This document shows positions 32,593-41,111 of a stretch of DNA of 64,000 bases, piece after piece (the first letter of the stretch is position 1; every line of letters begins with the position of its first letter). Under the pieces are notes generated by a model. The model did not search any database. It was not told the origin of the DNA and saw only the letters and a program-made list of their open reading frames with translations. The DNA comes from Bordetella genomosp. 2 (lineage in GTDB: Bacteria; Pseudomonadota; Gammaproteobacteria; Burkholderiales; Burkholderiaceae_B), in contig NZ_NEVT01000009.1 of the NCBI RefSeq assembly GCF_002261345.1, positions 124,001-188,000 of the forward strand, in the 5' to 3' direction. The translations under genes were made by a program, and so were the position numbers.

Positions 32593-32850
32593 ATGAGCAA
32601 GGTTGTCATGTATTCCAAGGATTATTGCCCGTACTGCGCGCGCGCGCAGGCGCTGCTGAAGCAGCGCGGCGTGGCCGACCTGGAAATCATCCGCATCGAC
32701 CAGGACCCGTCGCAGCGCGACGTCATGATCGAACGCACCGGCCGGCGCACCGTGCCGCAGATCTTCATCGGCGACAAGCACATCGGCGGCTGCGACGACC
32801 TGATCGCGCTGGACCGCGCCGGCGGCCTCGAGCCGCTGCTCAACGCCTGA
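32593..32850 (+). CDS. grxC: Glutaredoxin 3
   Basis: 85 aa. Dithiol active site CPYC at residues 12-15, [18 protein letters not shown] for glutathione binding. A small cytoplasmic thiol-disulfide oxidoreductase using GSH. It starts 14 bp after the rhodanese stop and is followed by secB 49 bp on, the usual order. Confidence 0.97.
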   Translation: MSKVVMYSKDYCPYCARAQALLKQRGVADLEIIRIDQDPSQRDVMIERTGRRTVPQIFIGDKHIGGCDDLIALDRAGGLEPLLNA

Positions 32851-32899
32851 CGGCGCCGCCGCACTCTTCTTTTGTCCACCCTACTACCCGGAAATTCTC

Positions 32900-33430
32900 A
32901 TGGCTGAACAGGACCAAAACACCCAGCAGGCAGGCGGCGACGCGCCTTCGTTCAATCTGCAGCGCGTCTACCTGAAAGACCTGTCGCTGGAAATGCCCAA
33001 CGCGCCGCACGTGTTCCTGGAACAAGAGCAGCCGCAAGTCGAGGTCAGCATCAACGTGGGCGGGCAGCGCCTGGCCGAGACGGTGTTCGAGTCGACCGTC
33101 ACCGCCACCGTGACCACCCGCATCAACGACAAGGTCCTGTACCTGGTCGAGGGCACCCAGGCCGGCATCTTCGAACTGGCCAACATCCCGGCCGAGCAAA
33201 TGGACGCGCTGCTGGGCATCGTCTGCCCCACCATGCTGTACCCCTACCTGCGCGCCAACGTGGCCGACGCCATCACCCGCACCTCGCTGCCGGCCCTGCA
33301 CCTGGCCGAAGTGAACTTCCAGGCCCTGTACGAGCAGCGCCTGGCCGAACTGGCCCAACAGCAGCAACAAGGCGGCGCCAACGGCAACGACTCCGGCATC
33401 ATCCTGCCGCCGGGCGCCACCCGCCAGTAA
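32900..33430 (+). CDS. secB: Protein-export chaperone SecB
   Basis: 176 aa. [20 protein letters not shown] and the acidic [10 protein letters not shown] strand are typical; the FPYLR-type segment here reads [14 protein letters not shown]. The C-terminal tail is longer than in E. coli and ends in Gln/Gly/Pro-rich sequence. SecB is a cytosolic tetramer that keeps preproteins unfolded and hands them to SecA. It lies between grxC and gpsA. Confidence 0.97.
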   Translation: MAEQDQNTQQAGGDAPSFNLQRVYLKDLSLEMPNAPHVFLEQEQPQVEVSINVGGQRLAETVFESTVTATVTTRINDKVLYLVEGTQAGIFELANIPAEQMDALLGIVCPTMLYPYLRANVADAITRTSLPALHLAEVNFQALYEQRLAELAQQQQQGGANGNDSGIILPPGATRQ

Positions 33431-33446
33431 CCCGACAGGCCTGCCC

Positions 33447-34490
33447 ATGACCTCGCCGCCCGCCCCGCTGAGCGTCGCCGTGCTGGGCGCGGGCAGCTGG
33501 GGCACGGCGCTGGCCGCCGTGGCCAGCCGTCGCCACCGCACCGTGCTGTGGGCGCGCGATGCCGCCCAGGCCGGCGCCATGGCCGACACGCGCGAGAACG
33601 CGCGCTACCTGCCGGGCGTCGCCCTGCCGGACGCCCTGGCCGTCACCAGCGACCTGTCGGCGGCGCTCGCGCCGCTGGCGGCCGATCCGGCGCGCGCCCT
33701 GATCATCCTGGGCGTGCCGGTGGCCGGCCTGGACGCCACCTGCCGCGAACTGGCGGCGCGCCTGCCCGCCCTGGGCCTGGCGCAAACACCCGTCGTCTGG
33801 ACCTGCAAAGGCTTCGAGGCCGACACCGCCCGCCTGCCCCACGAAATCGTCGCCGAGGCGTTGGCCGGCACGCCCGATATCGCCGGCGGCGTGCTGTCGG
33901 GCCCGTCGTTCGCGCGCGAAGTGGCCCAGGGCCTGCCGGTGGCCCTGACCATCGCCAGCACGCTCGAACCCGTGCGCGACACCGCCACCCGCGCCCTGCA
34001 CGGCGGGGCGGTGCGCGTGTACGCCAGCACCGACGTGGTCGGGGTGGAGGTCGGCGGCGCCCTGAAGAACGTCATCGCCGTGGCCTGCGGCATCGGCGAC
34101 GGGCTGGCGCTGGGCACCAATGCGCGCGCCGCCCTGATCACCCGCGGCCTGGCGGAAATGACCCGCTTCGGCGTGGCGCTGGGCGCCCAGGCCGAGACCT
34201 TCGCCGGCCTGACTGGCCTGGGCGACCTGGTCCTGACGGCCACCGGCGAACTGTCGCGCAACCGCCGCGTCGGCCTGGAGATCGGCGCCGGCCGCAAGCT
34301 GGCCGACATCCTGGCCAGCGGCGTCACCGCCGAAGGCGTGCGCTGCGCGCGCGCCGCCCTGCAGCGCGCCCGCGCGCTGGGCGTTGAACTGCCCATTACC
34401 GAAGCGGTATGCGCCGTGCTGTTCGACGGCGTGGCGCCCATGACCGCCGTGTCCGCGCTGCTGGCGCGCGAGGCGCGGCTCGAAACCTGA
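33447..34490 (+). CDS. gpsA: NAD(P)H glycerol-3-phosphate dehydrogenase
   Basis: 347 aa. Rossmann start [20 protein letters not shown]; conserved [33 protein letters not shown] (catalytic Lys) and [19 protein letters not shown]. Makes sn-glycerol-3-phosphate from dihydroxyacetone phosphate for phospholipid synthesis. It lies 16 bp behind secB. A short tandem repeat begins at its stop. Confidence 0.96.
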   Translation: MTSPPAPLSVAVLGAGSWGTALAAVASRRHRTVLWARDAAQAGAMADTRENARYLPGVALPDALAVTSDLSAALAPLAADPARALIILGVPVAGLDATCRELAARLPALGLAQTPVVWTCKGFEADTARLPHEIVAEALAGTPDIAGGVLSGPSFAREVAQGLPVALTIASTLEPVRDTATRALHGGAVRVYASTDVVGVEVGGALKNVIAVACGIGDGLALGTNARAALITRGLAEMTRFGVALGAQAETFAGLTGLGDLVLTATGELSRNRRVGLEIGAGRKLADILASGVTAEGVRCARAALQRARALGVELPITEAVCAVLFDGVAPMTAVSALLAREARLET

Positions 34491-34519
34491 ACAACAACCA
34501 ACAACAACCAACAACAACC
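34490..34519 (+). repeat. Three tandem copies of a 10-bp repeat
   Basis: ACAACAACCA-type decamer repeated three times exactly (unit AACAACAACC), running from the last base of gpsA towards the Bug receptor gene that begins at 34555. Being 36 bp before that start, a change in copy number could alter the leader or promoter spacing without changing a protein. Confidence 0.8.
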
Positions 34520-34554
34520 GCGTCATTAGCGAGACAACCCAAGGAGCCCCCGTC

Positions 34555-35553
34555 ATGCCCACTGCCCGTCCGTCCCGGGCCGGCGCGCTGCTGCGCCGCC
34601 TGTTCCTGGCCCTGGCGGCCGCCACGCTGCTGCCGGCCGCCGCCCATGCCGACTGGCCCGAGCGCGCCATCCACATGGTGGTGCCCTTCCCGCCCGGCTC
34701 GTCGCCGGACCTGCTGGCCCGCACCATTGCCGAGCCGCTGGCCCAGGCGCTGGGGCAGCCAGTGGTCATCGACAACAAGCCGGGCGCGGGCGGCAACATC
34801 GGCACGCGCATGGTGGCCAAGGGCGCGCCCGACGGCTATACGCTGCTATACACCATCAACGGCCCGCTGGTGACCGCGCCCACGCTGTACAAGAAGACGC
34901 TGGGCTATGACCCGCTGAAGGACCTGGCGCCGATCACGCTGGTGGCCACCAGCCCCAACGTGCTGACCGTGCCGGGCAACCTGCCGGTCGATGACGTGGC
35001 CGGCTTCGTCAAGCTGGCCCGCGACAAGAACGGGGCGCTGAACTACGGTTCGGTCGGCCCGGGCAGCTCGGCCCACCTGGCGATGGAGATGTTCAAGAAC
35101 GACGCCGGCATCGACCTGGCGCACATTCCCTATTCGGGCTTTCCGCAGGTGATCAGCGCCATCATCGGCGGCGATGTGCAGGCGGGCTTCATGGTGCCGG
35201 CGATTGCCATGCCGCAGGTGCGCAGCGGCAAGGTCAAGGCGCTGGCGATCACCAGCCTGGAGCCCAGCGACGCGCTGCCGGGCATTCCGACCATGGCGGC
35301 GCAGGGCTACCCCGGCTTCGAGGCGATTTCCTGGAACGCCATCCTGGCTCCGGCCGGCACGCCGGCGCCCATCGTGGAGCGCCTGAACCGCGAACTGGCG
35401 CGCATCATCGACAGCGAAGCGGTGCGCAAGCAACTGGCGCAGCAATATTTCACGCCCGCGCCGTCGAGCCCGCAGGCGCTCACCGAGCGGATCCAGACGG
35501 AAAAGGCGCGCTGGGACGCGGTGATTGGCCGGCTGAACCTGTCGCTGGATTGA
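34555..35553 (+). CDS. Bug-family (TctC-like) periplasmic solute receptor
   Basis: 332 aa. Signal peptide ending AAAHADW near residue 33. Mature start WPERAIHMVVPFPPGSSPD, GAGGNIGTRMVAKGAPDGYT, LNYGSVGPGSSAHLAMEMFK and a central IPYSGFPQVISAIIGGDVQ mark the Bug/TctC fold, which binds a small carboxylic ligand. AAGGAG at 34540-34545 precedes the ATG. No TctA/B genes nearby. Its 3' end overlaps the convergent DUF2242 gene by 74 bp. Confidence 0.93.
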   Translation: MPTARPSRAGALLRRLFLALAAATLLPAAAHADWPERAIHMVVPFPPGSSPDLLARTIAEPLAQALGQPVVIDNKPGAGGNIGTRMVAKGAPDGYTLLYTINGPLVTAPTLYKKTLGYDPLKDLAPITLVATSPNVLTVPGNLPVDDVAGFVKLARDKNGALNYGSVGPGSSAHLAMEMFKNDAGIDLAHIPYSGFPQVISAIIGGDVQAGFMVPAIAMPQVRSGKVKALAITSLEPSDALPGIPTMAAQGYPGFEAISWNAILAPAGTPAPIVERLNRELARIIDSEAVRKQLAQQYFTPAPSSPQALTERIQTEKARWDAVIGRLNLSLD

Positions 35554-36217
35554 TCGGCCGGTCCGGCTGCGCACCCGGACCGCCCGTTGCCGGCTTGGCC
35601 GTGCCGGCCTTGGGCGCCTGGGGTTGCTGGCCCGGCGTGGTGCCGGCGTCGATCGCGGCCTGGGCGGACGCCAGGTTGCGCGCCACTTGTTCGAAGAAGC
35701 CTTCGTAGAAGGCGCCGCGCGCGATGGTCTCGCTGGAAGTCTTGACGAGCGAATCGTCGCTGGCCCCCACCGGCATGGACACCGCGCCCAGCACGCTCAG
35801 CCCCACGCTGGCCGAATTGCTCGACTTCTTGATGGTGTACAGCTCGCGCAGCGCGCTGGCGTAGACGACGGCGTCGCCGTTGCCCGTAGGCGCGCAATCG
35901 ACGTTGAAAACGATCTGCGCGTGCTGGTTGTCGTTTTCCTCGTCCTGGTAATTCTTGTGCCCGCTGACGCGGTTGGGCTCGGCCTTGTCGATGATGTAGC
36001 CCTGGCCCAGCAGCGAGCGTCGCCCCGCTTCGCAGGCCGCCTGGCTGGAACCGGCGAAATTGCGGGAATAGGTGTCCCGCTGGGTGAAGGAATCGCGTTC
36101 GTCGATGGTCGGGGTGGCCGTGCAGGCGGCCAGCAGCGCCAGCGCGGCCGACAGACCGGCGCGGGAGGCGAGCCGGGCGTACTGCGCGGGCATGAACGGC
36201 ATAGGCGTAAAACGCAT
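35480..36217 (-). CDS. DUF2242-family lipoprotein
   Basis: 245 aa. Lipobox ALALLAAC near residue 30. The conserved part (RDSFTQRDTYSRNFAGSSQ, YIIDKAEPNRVSGHKNYQDE, GAFYEGFFEQVARNL) is what I recognise as DUF2242, a family of unknown function. The tail is Pro/Gly/Ala-rich and its last 24 codons are antisense to the Bug receptor C-terminus. ATG 36217 is chosen because the signal peptide starts there; GGAGG precedes it. Family assignment from memory of the pattern, function unknown. Confidence 0.75.
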   Translation of the reverse strand: MRFTPMPFMPAQYARLASRAGLSAALALLAACTATPTIDERDSFTQRDTYSRNFAGSSQAACEAGRRSLLGQGYIIDKAEPNRVSGHKNYQDEENDNQHAQIVFNVDCAPTGNGDAVVYASALRELYTIKKSSNSASVGLSVLGAVSMPVGASDDSLVKTSSETIARGAFYEGFFEQVARNLASAQAAIDAGTTPGQQPQAPKAGTAKPATGGPGAQPDRPINPATGSAGQSPRPSAPFPSGSAR

Positions 36218-36279
36218 GGGCGCCCTCCGGTCAATGGTGAAAAAACCATTATTTCCGATCATCCCGCCGGGGCCTGATT

Positions 36280-36293
36280 CCAAGCGTATACAG
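36280..36293 (-). promoter_or_regulatory. Second copy of a 14-bp motif (CTGTATACGCTTGG)
   Basis: Identical over 14 bp to 20091-20104. Read on the minus strand it is CTGTATACGCTTGG, about 63 bp upstream of the DUF2242 lipoprotein start. The TATACG within it could be a -10 element, or the GTATAC palindrome a regulator half-site. Function inferred only from position. Confidence 0.4.
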
Positions 36294-36389
36294 GTCGCTA
36301 TGTTTGTTACCGGGCGGATCCGGCCGAATGGCGGGCCAATGCCGCCAACCGGGCAGCGTGGCCGTTCAGCACTGCAAGGCCTGCCCATA

Positions 36390-36420
36390 GGTGTCAGGCA
36401 CCCACAGGGTGCCTGACACC
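36390..36420. repeat. Perfect 13-bp intergenic hairpin
   Basis: GGTGTCAGGCACC, loop CACAG, GGTGCCTGACACC. It lies 24 bp past the stop of the minus-strand SDR gene. There is no T-run on either side, so it looks like a dispersed intergenic palindrome (REP-like) or an mRNA end stabiliser rather than a plain terminator. Confidence 0.75.
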
Positions 36421-36443
36421 ATACCGATCGAGCGACACGCCCT

Positions 36444-37193
36444 TCAACTCAACGCGATCCCTCCATCGACCCGCAGGTCCACCCCGGTGACGAAACTGCT
36501 GTCGTCCGAGGCCAGGAACAGCGCGGCGCGAGCCAATTCATCGGATCGCGCCAGCCGCCCCAGCGGAATGGCGGCGGCCATGCCCCGGTCGAATGCCGGG
36601 CGGTCGGCTTCGGCCACGCCCAGCTTGGCAAGGATGGGGGTATCGGTGGGGCCCGGGCTCAGGACATTGACACGGATGCGCCGGGCCGCGAATTCCAGCG
36701 CCCAGGCGCGCGCGAACGCGCCGATGGCCGCCTTGGAGGCCGCGTACACCGCGTGATTCTCCAGCACCTTCGCGCTGGCGATGGAGCCCGTGAGGATGAT
36801 GGAGGCGCCGTCGCGCATCAGCGGCAAGGCCTTCGTGACGCCGAAGAACACGGCCCGCGTGTTGGTGTCGAACTGGGCGTCGTAGCTGGCCACGCTGACG
36901 GCCGGCGACGGCTCGACCTGGTTCATGCCGGCGTTGGCCATGTAGATGTCGATGGCGCCGCAGCGCTCGCGCACCTCGGCCACCAGGCGATCATGCGTGG
37001 ACAAGTCGGCAACGTCGCCGACCACGCCGAAAGCCGCGGACCCCAGTTGCGCCACCGCGGCGTCGACGGCCTGCTGCCGCCGCCCCAGGATCGCGACTCG
37101 CGCGCCCTCTTCCACGAAAGCCCGGGCGGCGGCCAGGCCGATGCCGCTGTTGCCGCCGGTGACGACGGCGGTCTTGCCGGAAAGTCGGTTCAT
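36444..37193 (-). CDS. Short-chain dehydrogenase/reductase (SDR)
   Basis: 249 aa. Cofactor site TGGNSGIGLAAARAF near residue 12, NAG in MANAGMNQVE, and the catalytic Ser-Tyr-Lys set in ILTGSIAS and HAVYAASKAAI. Ends with the usual SFVTGVDLRVDGGIALS. Probably NADP(H)-dependent reduction or oxidation of a small carbonyl/alcohol. Start at ATG 37193; ATG 37205 is an alternative. Last gene of a same-strand group with an MBL hydrolase, an alpha/beta hydrolase and an AraC regulator. Confidence 0.93.
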   Translation of the reverse strand: MNRLSGKTAVVTGGNSGIGLAAARAFVEEGARVAILGRRQQAVDAAVAQLGSAAFGVVGDVADLSTHDRLVAEVRERCGAIDIYMANAGMNQVEPSPAVSVASYDAQFDTNTRAVFFGVTKALPLMRDGASIILTGSIASAKVLENHAVYAASKAAIGAFARAWALEFAARRIRVNVLSPGPTDTPILAKLGVAEADRPAFDRGMAAAIPLGRLARSDELARAALFLASDDSSFVTGVDLRVDGGIALS

Positions 37194-37237
37194 ATGTGTT
37201 CCCATCATTGGCATGGCGGAGGATTGCGGGGCGGCGC

Positions 37238-38155
37238 TCAGTAATCCCAGATCACCGGCACCCAGCGAAACGCCTCGCCGTCGACGGCGACCCGGCCCAC
37301 CGACGGGAACGGCAGGTGGGCGGCCACCAGCAGGCCGCGGTTCTGCGCCAGCTCTTGGAACAGGCGCATGCGCACGCGGGCCGATTCCTCGGGATCGTGC
37401 TCGAAGCCGTTGTGCCATTCGGGATGGTCGAAGCCCACCGGAAACACGGCATCGCCCGCAAAAGTCAGCCGCTCATCGCCCGAGACCAGGTCGACCACGC
37501 TGTGCCCGGGGGTATGGCCGCCGGTCATGCGCACGACCACCCCCGGCGCGACCTCGTGGCTGTCCTTGAAGATGCGCAGCCGGTCGCGGTATTCGTTGTA
37601 GAAGCTGGTGGCGGTGGCGCGCAGCACATTGGGCACCGGCTTGGGCATCACCGTCTGCGAGAAATCCGGCGAGATCCAGAACTCGACTTCGGTGGCGCAA
37701 ACGTGGATGCGCACATCCGGACGCAGGCGCTCTTTCACGCCGGCGACCAGCAGGCCGCCGACGTGATCCATGTGCATATGGGTAATGATCACGTCCGTCA
37801 CGGACTCCAGTGCAATGCCGGCGGCCGCCAGCCGCTGCGGGAACTGCCCGGCGCGCGGGAAGCCCGGGAACTGGCCGCCCAGGCCCGCATCGATGAGAAT
37901 GGTCTGGTCGCCGCTGCGGGCCACCATCACGTTCAGCGGCCAGTCGAAGGCTTCCGGCGGCATGAACATGCGGTCCAGCCATTCGGCCAGGTCGGCCGGG
38001 TCGGCATTGGTGGCCATCGTCGCGGTGGGCAGCGGCAGCACCCCGTCGCTGATCACCAGCGCCTCGATCTCGCCGATGCTGACGGCGTAACGGGAGGGCA
38101 CCAGGTCGGGCGCTGTCTGGGTGCGGGGCTGCAGAGTGTCTTCTACGGAAAGCAT
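37238..38155 (-). CDS. Metallo-beta-lactamase-fold hydrolase
   Basis: 305 aa. The zinc-binding HMHMDHVGG motif near residue 125, GGHTPGHSV and FAGDAVFPVGFDHPEWHNGFE are visible. These place it in the glyoxalase II/lactonase-like MBL group, whose members hydrolyse thioesters, lactones or phosphodiesters. No clear export signal. It sits 44 bp upstream of the SDR gene and 71 bp downstream of the alpha/beta hydrolase, with a C+G hairpin at 38187-38204 in that gap. Confidence 0.9.
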   Translation of the reverse strand: MLSVEDTLQPRTQTAPDLVPSRYAVSIGEIEALVISDGVLPLPTATMATNADPADLAEWLDRMFMPPEAFDWPLNVMVARSGDQTILIDAGLGGQFPGFPRAGQFPQRLAAAGIALESVTDVIITHMHMDHVGGLLVAGVKERLRPDVRIHVCATEVEFWISPDFSQTVMPKPVPNVLRATATSFYNEYRDRLRIFKDSHEVAPGVVVRMTGGHTPGHSVVDLVSGDERLTFAGDAVFPVGFDHPEWHNGFEHDPEESARVRMRLFQELAQNRGLLVAAHLPFPSVGRVAVDGEAFRWVPVIWDY

Positions 38156-38226
38156 GGCGGAATCTCCAGATGAGCAACAAGGGGGGCCGGGCCGGTCGGC
38201 CCGGGGCACGACGGGGTGGGTTCGTC

Positions 38227-39060
38227 TCAGGCCGGGGCGCGGATGAAAGCGAGCAGGTCGGCGTTGATTCGGTCCTGCAGGGTGGCGGTGAGGCCATGCG
38301 GCGCACCGGGGTAATAGATTTCGCTGGCGCGCTTCACCAGGCGCGCCGCCTTCCTGGCGGAGTTCTGCACCGGCACGATCTGGTCGTCGTCGCCGTGCAT
38401 GAACAAGGTCGGCACGTCGATCTTCTTCAGGTCCTCGGTGAAATCCGTCTCGGAGAACGCCTTGACGCATTCGTAGGCGTTCTTCTGGCCGCTTTGCATG
38501 CTCCACAGCCAGAACTGGTCCAGCAGGCCCTGCGACACCTTGGCGCCGGCGCGGTTGGCGCCGTAGAACGGAACGGCCAGCTCCTTGTAGAACTGCGAAC
38601 GGTCGCCCGCCACGCCGGCGCGGATGCCGTCGAAGACATCCATCGGCAGGCCGTCGGAGTTGGAGGCCGACTGCACCATCACCGGCGGCACCGCGCCGAT
38701 CAGCACCGCCCGGGCCACGCGCTGGCTGCCATGGCGGGCGATGTAGCGCACCACTTCGCCGCCGCCGGTGGAATGGCCGACCATCGTGATCTGCCGCAAG
38801 TCCAGCGCCTCGATCAGCTGCGCCAGGTCGTCCGCATAGCCGTTCATATCGTTGCCGGACGACGGCTGGGAGGAGCGGCCGTGGCCGCGGCGGTCGTGCG
38901 CGATGACGCGAAAGCCATGGCGCGCCAGGAAGTGCATCTGCCCGTCCCAGGCGTCCGCATTGAGTGGCCAGCCATGGGAAAAAGTGACGACCGGGCCATC
39001 GCCCCAGTCCTTGTAGTAGATCTGCGTACCGTCCTGGGTAGTGAGGGTATTGCGAGTCAT
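38227..39060 (-). CDS. Alpha/beta-hydrolase (non-heme chloroperoxidase/arylesterase type)
   Basis: 277 aa. N-terminal [19 protein letters not shown] and [11 protein letters not shown], nucleophile elbow [11 protein letters not shown] (Ser near 98), acid in HGDDDQIVP and His in GAPHGLTAT. This is the cofactor-free chloroperoxidase/esterase subgroup; perhydrolysis is usually a side activity, esterase or lactonase the likelier role. Lies downstream of the AraC gene on the same strand. Confidence 0.93.
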   Translation of the reverse strand: MTRNTLTTQDGTQIYYKDWGDGPVVTFSHGWPLNADAWDGQMHFLARHGFRVIAHDRRGHGRSSQPSSGNDMNGYADDLAQLIEALDLRQITMVGHSTGGGEVVRYIARHGSQRVARAVLIGAVPPVMVQSASNSDGLPMDVFDGIRAGVAGDRSQFYKELAVPFYGANRAGAKVSQGLLDQFWLWSMQSGQKNAYECVKAFSETDFTEDLKKIDVPTLFMHGDDDQIVPVQNSARKAARLVKRASEIYYPGAPHGLTATLQDRINADLLAFIRAPA

Positions 39061-39247
39061 GGGCGTGCTCCGGTTGGGGTGGGCGTTGCGTCGCGGGTGG
39101 AAACGATGGATGCATCGTAGGATCGACGCCGCGCAAGCGGTAGGCACGCCGGGGGAAGCACGCTGTTGTGCTGGGGGAACCAATGCTTATCGGCGGCGCC
39201 GCGACGCAGGCATCAGCGCCAGGATCCGGCACACGGCTGCGCGGGAG

Positions 39248-40048
39248 TCACCCGCCGCCAGACTGGACGGATGTCAGCCGCCGGTACACCGCCGGAGAGA
39301 CGCCATATCTGGCCGTGAACGTCGACGTCAGGTGGGCATGACTGGAGAATCCGCATTCCAGCGCCAGGTCGGTGATCGGCGCCCGCGTGCCGCGCAGCAG
39401 CTTGCGGGCGCGGGCCAGGCGGCGGCCGACGACATACTGGTAGGGCGTCGAGCCGGCGGCACGACGGAATGCGGACGTGAAATGAAACTTGCTCAGGCGC
39501 GCCTGCTTCGCCAACTGCTCCAGCGTAATGCCCACGTGCAGGTGCTCTTCGACGAAGTCGGCGAGCCGTTTCAGCGTCGCGGAACTCAAGGTGGCCGGCT
39601 CGCGTTCACGCGGCGCGTGCACCACCATCGACCGATAGGCGCCAGCCACCTCGGCGCCCAGGGCCTGGCGCAGGAATTCCGCGTCCGCCGGGGCCGCGGC
39701 CATCAGGCCATGGACCGCGTGAACGAGGCGCGGATACTGCACATAACGCCGACCGGCATCGCACCGAAGCAACCGGCCGTTAGCCGCGCAGCCAGCGATT
39801 TCTTCCCAGTCGGCGGCATCGAACGCCACGGACAGCCAGTCGGCATCCACGCCGGTGGTGTGCGCGTGCTCCACGGCGGGCGGCATGCACTCCAACGCAC
39901 CGGCAGGCCAGAATGTCTGGCGCAGCGGGCCCGCGTTGAACGCTTCCGCGCCAAACCCGCACCTCAGTCGGATTCTTATGGTGAAAGCCGTATACGCAAT
40001 GGTATGCGGAGCGCCATGAGCCGCGCCCGGAACCCAGCTGAACTTCAC
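39248..40048 (-). CDS. AraC-family transcriptional regulator
   Basis: 266 aa. C-terminal double helix-turn-helix (about residues 165-260): LAKQARLSKFHFTSAFRRAA, PITDLALECGFSSHAHLTST, FTARYGVSPAVYRR. The N-terminal part is not a recognisable cupin by eye. It precedes the alpha/beta hydrolase-MBL-SDR genes on the same strand and probably activates them; the gap to the hydrolase start is about 190 bp. Confidence 0.92.
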   Translation of the reverse strand: MKFSWVPGAAHGAPHTIAYTAFTIRIRLRCGFGAEAFNAGPLRQTFWPAGALECMPPAVEHAHTTGVDADWLSVAFDAADWEEIAGCAANGRLLRCDAGRRYVQYPRLVHAVHGLMAAAPADAEFLRQALGAEVAGAYRSMVVHAPREREPATLSSATLKRLADFVEEHLHVGITLEQLAKQARLSKFHFTSAFRRAAGSTPYQYVVGRRLARARKLLRGTRAPITDLALECGFSSHAHLTSTFTARYGVSPAVYRRLTSVQSGGG

Positions 40049-40183
40049 GGAATACCCCAGTCGGTCGGCGGGCCGCGAGCCGCAATATCCTGAAAGCGCG
40101 AACCCGGCTCCGCGCCGTACGCTTTGCCCACACTCTGCCTGCCCAGCATTCTGGCAATCACTTTATAGCAAAGCAGCCATCAC

Positions 40184-41077
40184 GTGACACCAATACACAG
40201 CGTCTCGAACCTGGCCGGGGTTCTCTGGGCGGTTGCCGGGGTCGGGTTATTCGCCCTGGTTTATGTATCCGGCAAGCTCAGCGGCACCGACGCCTCGGCG
40301 CTGCAGATCATATGGCTTCGCTATGTCGGCGGGCTGGCCACCGTGGTCGCGGTCCTGGTCGTGCAACGCGACATGGCGCGCGCGCTATCGACGCGGCAGC
40401 CTTTCCTGCACGCCTGCCGGGCAGCGGCCGGCGGCTTCGGCGGTGTAGCGGCCGTGTTCGCCGCGGCCAGCATGCCGGTCGCCTCGGCCAGTGCAATCGG
40501 CCTGCTGGACGGCCTGTTCACCGTTTTGCTGGGAACGATCTTGCTGCGCGAGCATGTATCCCTGCGCCAATGGATCGCGACGCTGATAAGCCTGGCAGGC
40601 GCGATCACGGTCGTCTGGGCGCAAGGCGCGTTCGCGGCATGGAATGCGGGATACACCGGTCCGGCGCTCATCGCGCTTGCCGGCGCCATGCTGGTCGCGC
40701 TTGAAAACGTGATGATCAAGACGCTGGCAAGAACCGAAGCCAGGGGCACCGTACTGTTCTATGTCAACCTGTTCGGGACCATCATCCTGGCGTGGCCCGG
40801 GCTTGCCAACTGGCGCGCCATCCCGCTGCAATGGCTGCTCGTCTTCCTGATGCTCGGCCCCATTGCCATACTGGCGCAGCTCTGCAATATCAACGCCTTC
40901 CGGCGCGTCGACGCCAGCGTAGTCGGCGCGATTCGCTATGCCTGGATCCTATACGGCGCTGTCTTCGGAAGCTTGTTTTTCGATGAACCGTTCACCCTGG
41001 CCATGGGGGTGGGCACCGGCCTGGTCCTGGCTGGCGGAGGATGGCTGGCCGTGCTGCGCCGGCGCCCGGCCTCGTAG
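40184..41077 (+). CDS. EamA/DMT-superfamily membrane transporter
   Basis: 297 aa, about ten hydrophobic helices in two EamA repeats, with VRYVGG-like LRYVGGLATVVAVLVV early and IRYAWILYGAVFGSLFFDEPF before the last helix. Family members export small metabolites, amino acids or drugs. GTG start at 40184 with only a weak ribosome site. Divergent from the AraC gene over 135 bp. The substrate is not predictable. Confidence 0.88.
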   Translation: MTPIHSVSNLAGVLWAVAGVGLFALVYVSGKLSGTDASALQIIWLRYVGGLATVVAVLVVQRDMARALSTRQPFLHACRAAAGGFGGVAAVFAAASMPVASASAIGLLDGLFTVLLGTILLREHVSLRQWIATLISLAGAITVVWAQGAFAAWNAGYTGPALIALAGAMLVALENVMIKTLARTEARGTVLFYVNLFGTIILAWPGLANWRAIPLQWLLVFLMLGPIAILAQLCNINAFRRVDASVVGAIRYAWILYGAVFGSLFFDEPFTLAMGVGTGLVLAGGGWLAVLRRRPAS

Positions 41078-41111
41078 TGGCATCGCACGCGGCCCGGCCA
41101 GGTGGAAGCGG

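Noticed and set aside
38187-38204. CCGGGCC/GGCCCGG hairpin as an intrinsic terminator
   Set aside because: No T-run on either strand and it lies within a likely co-transcribed gene group, so termination is not supported.
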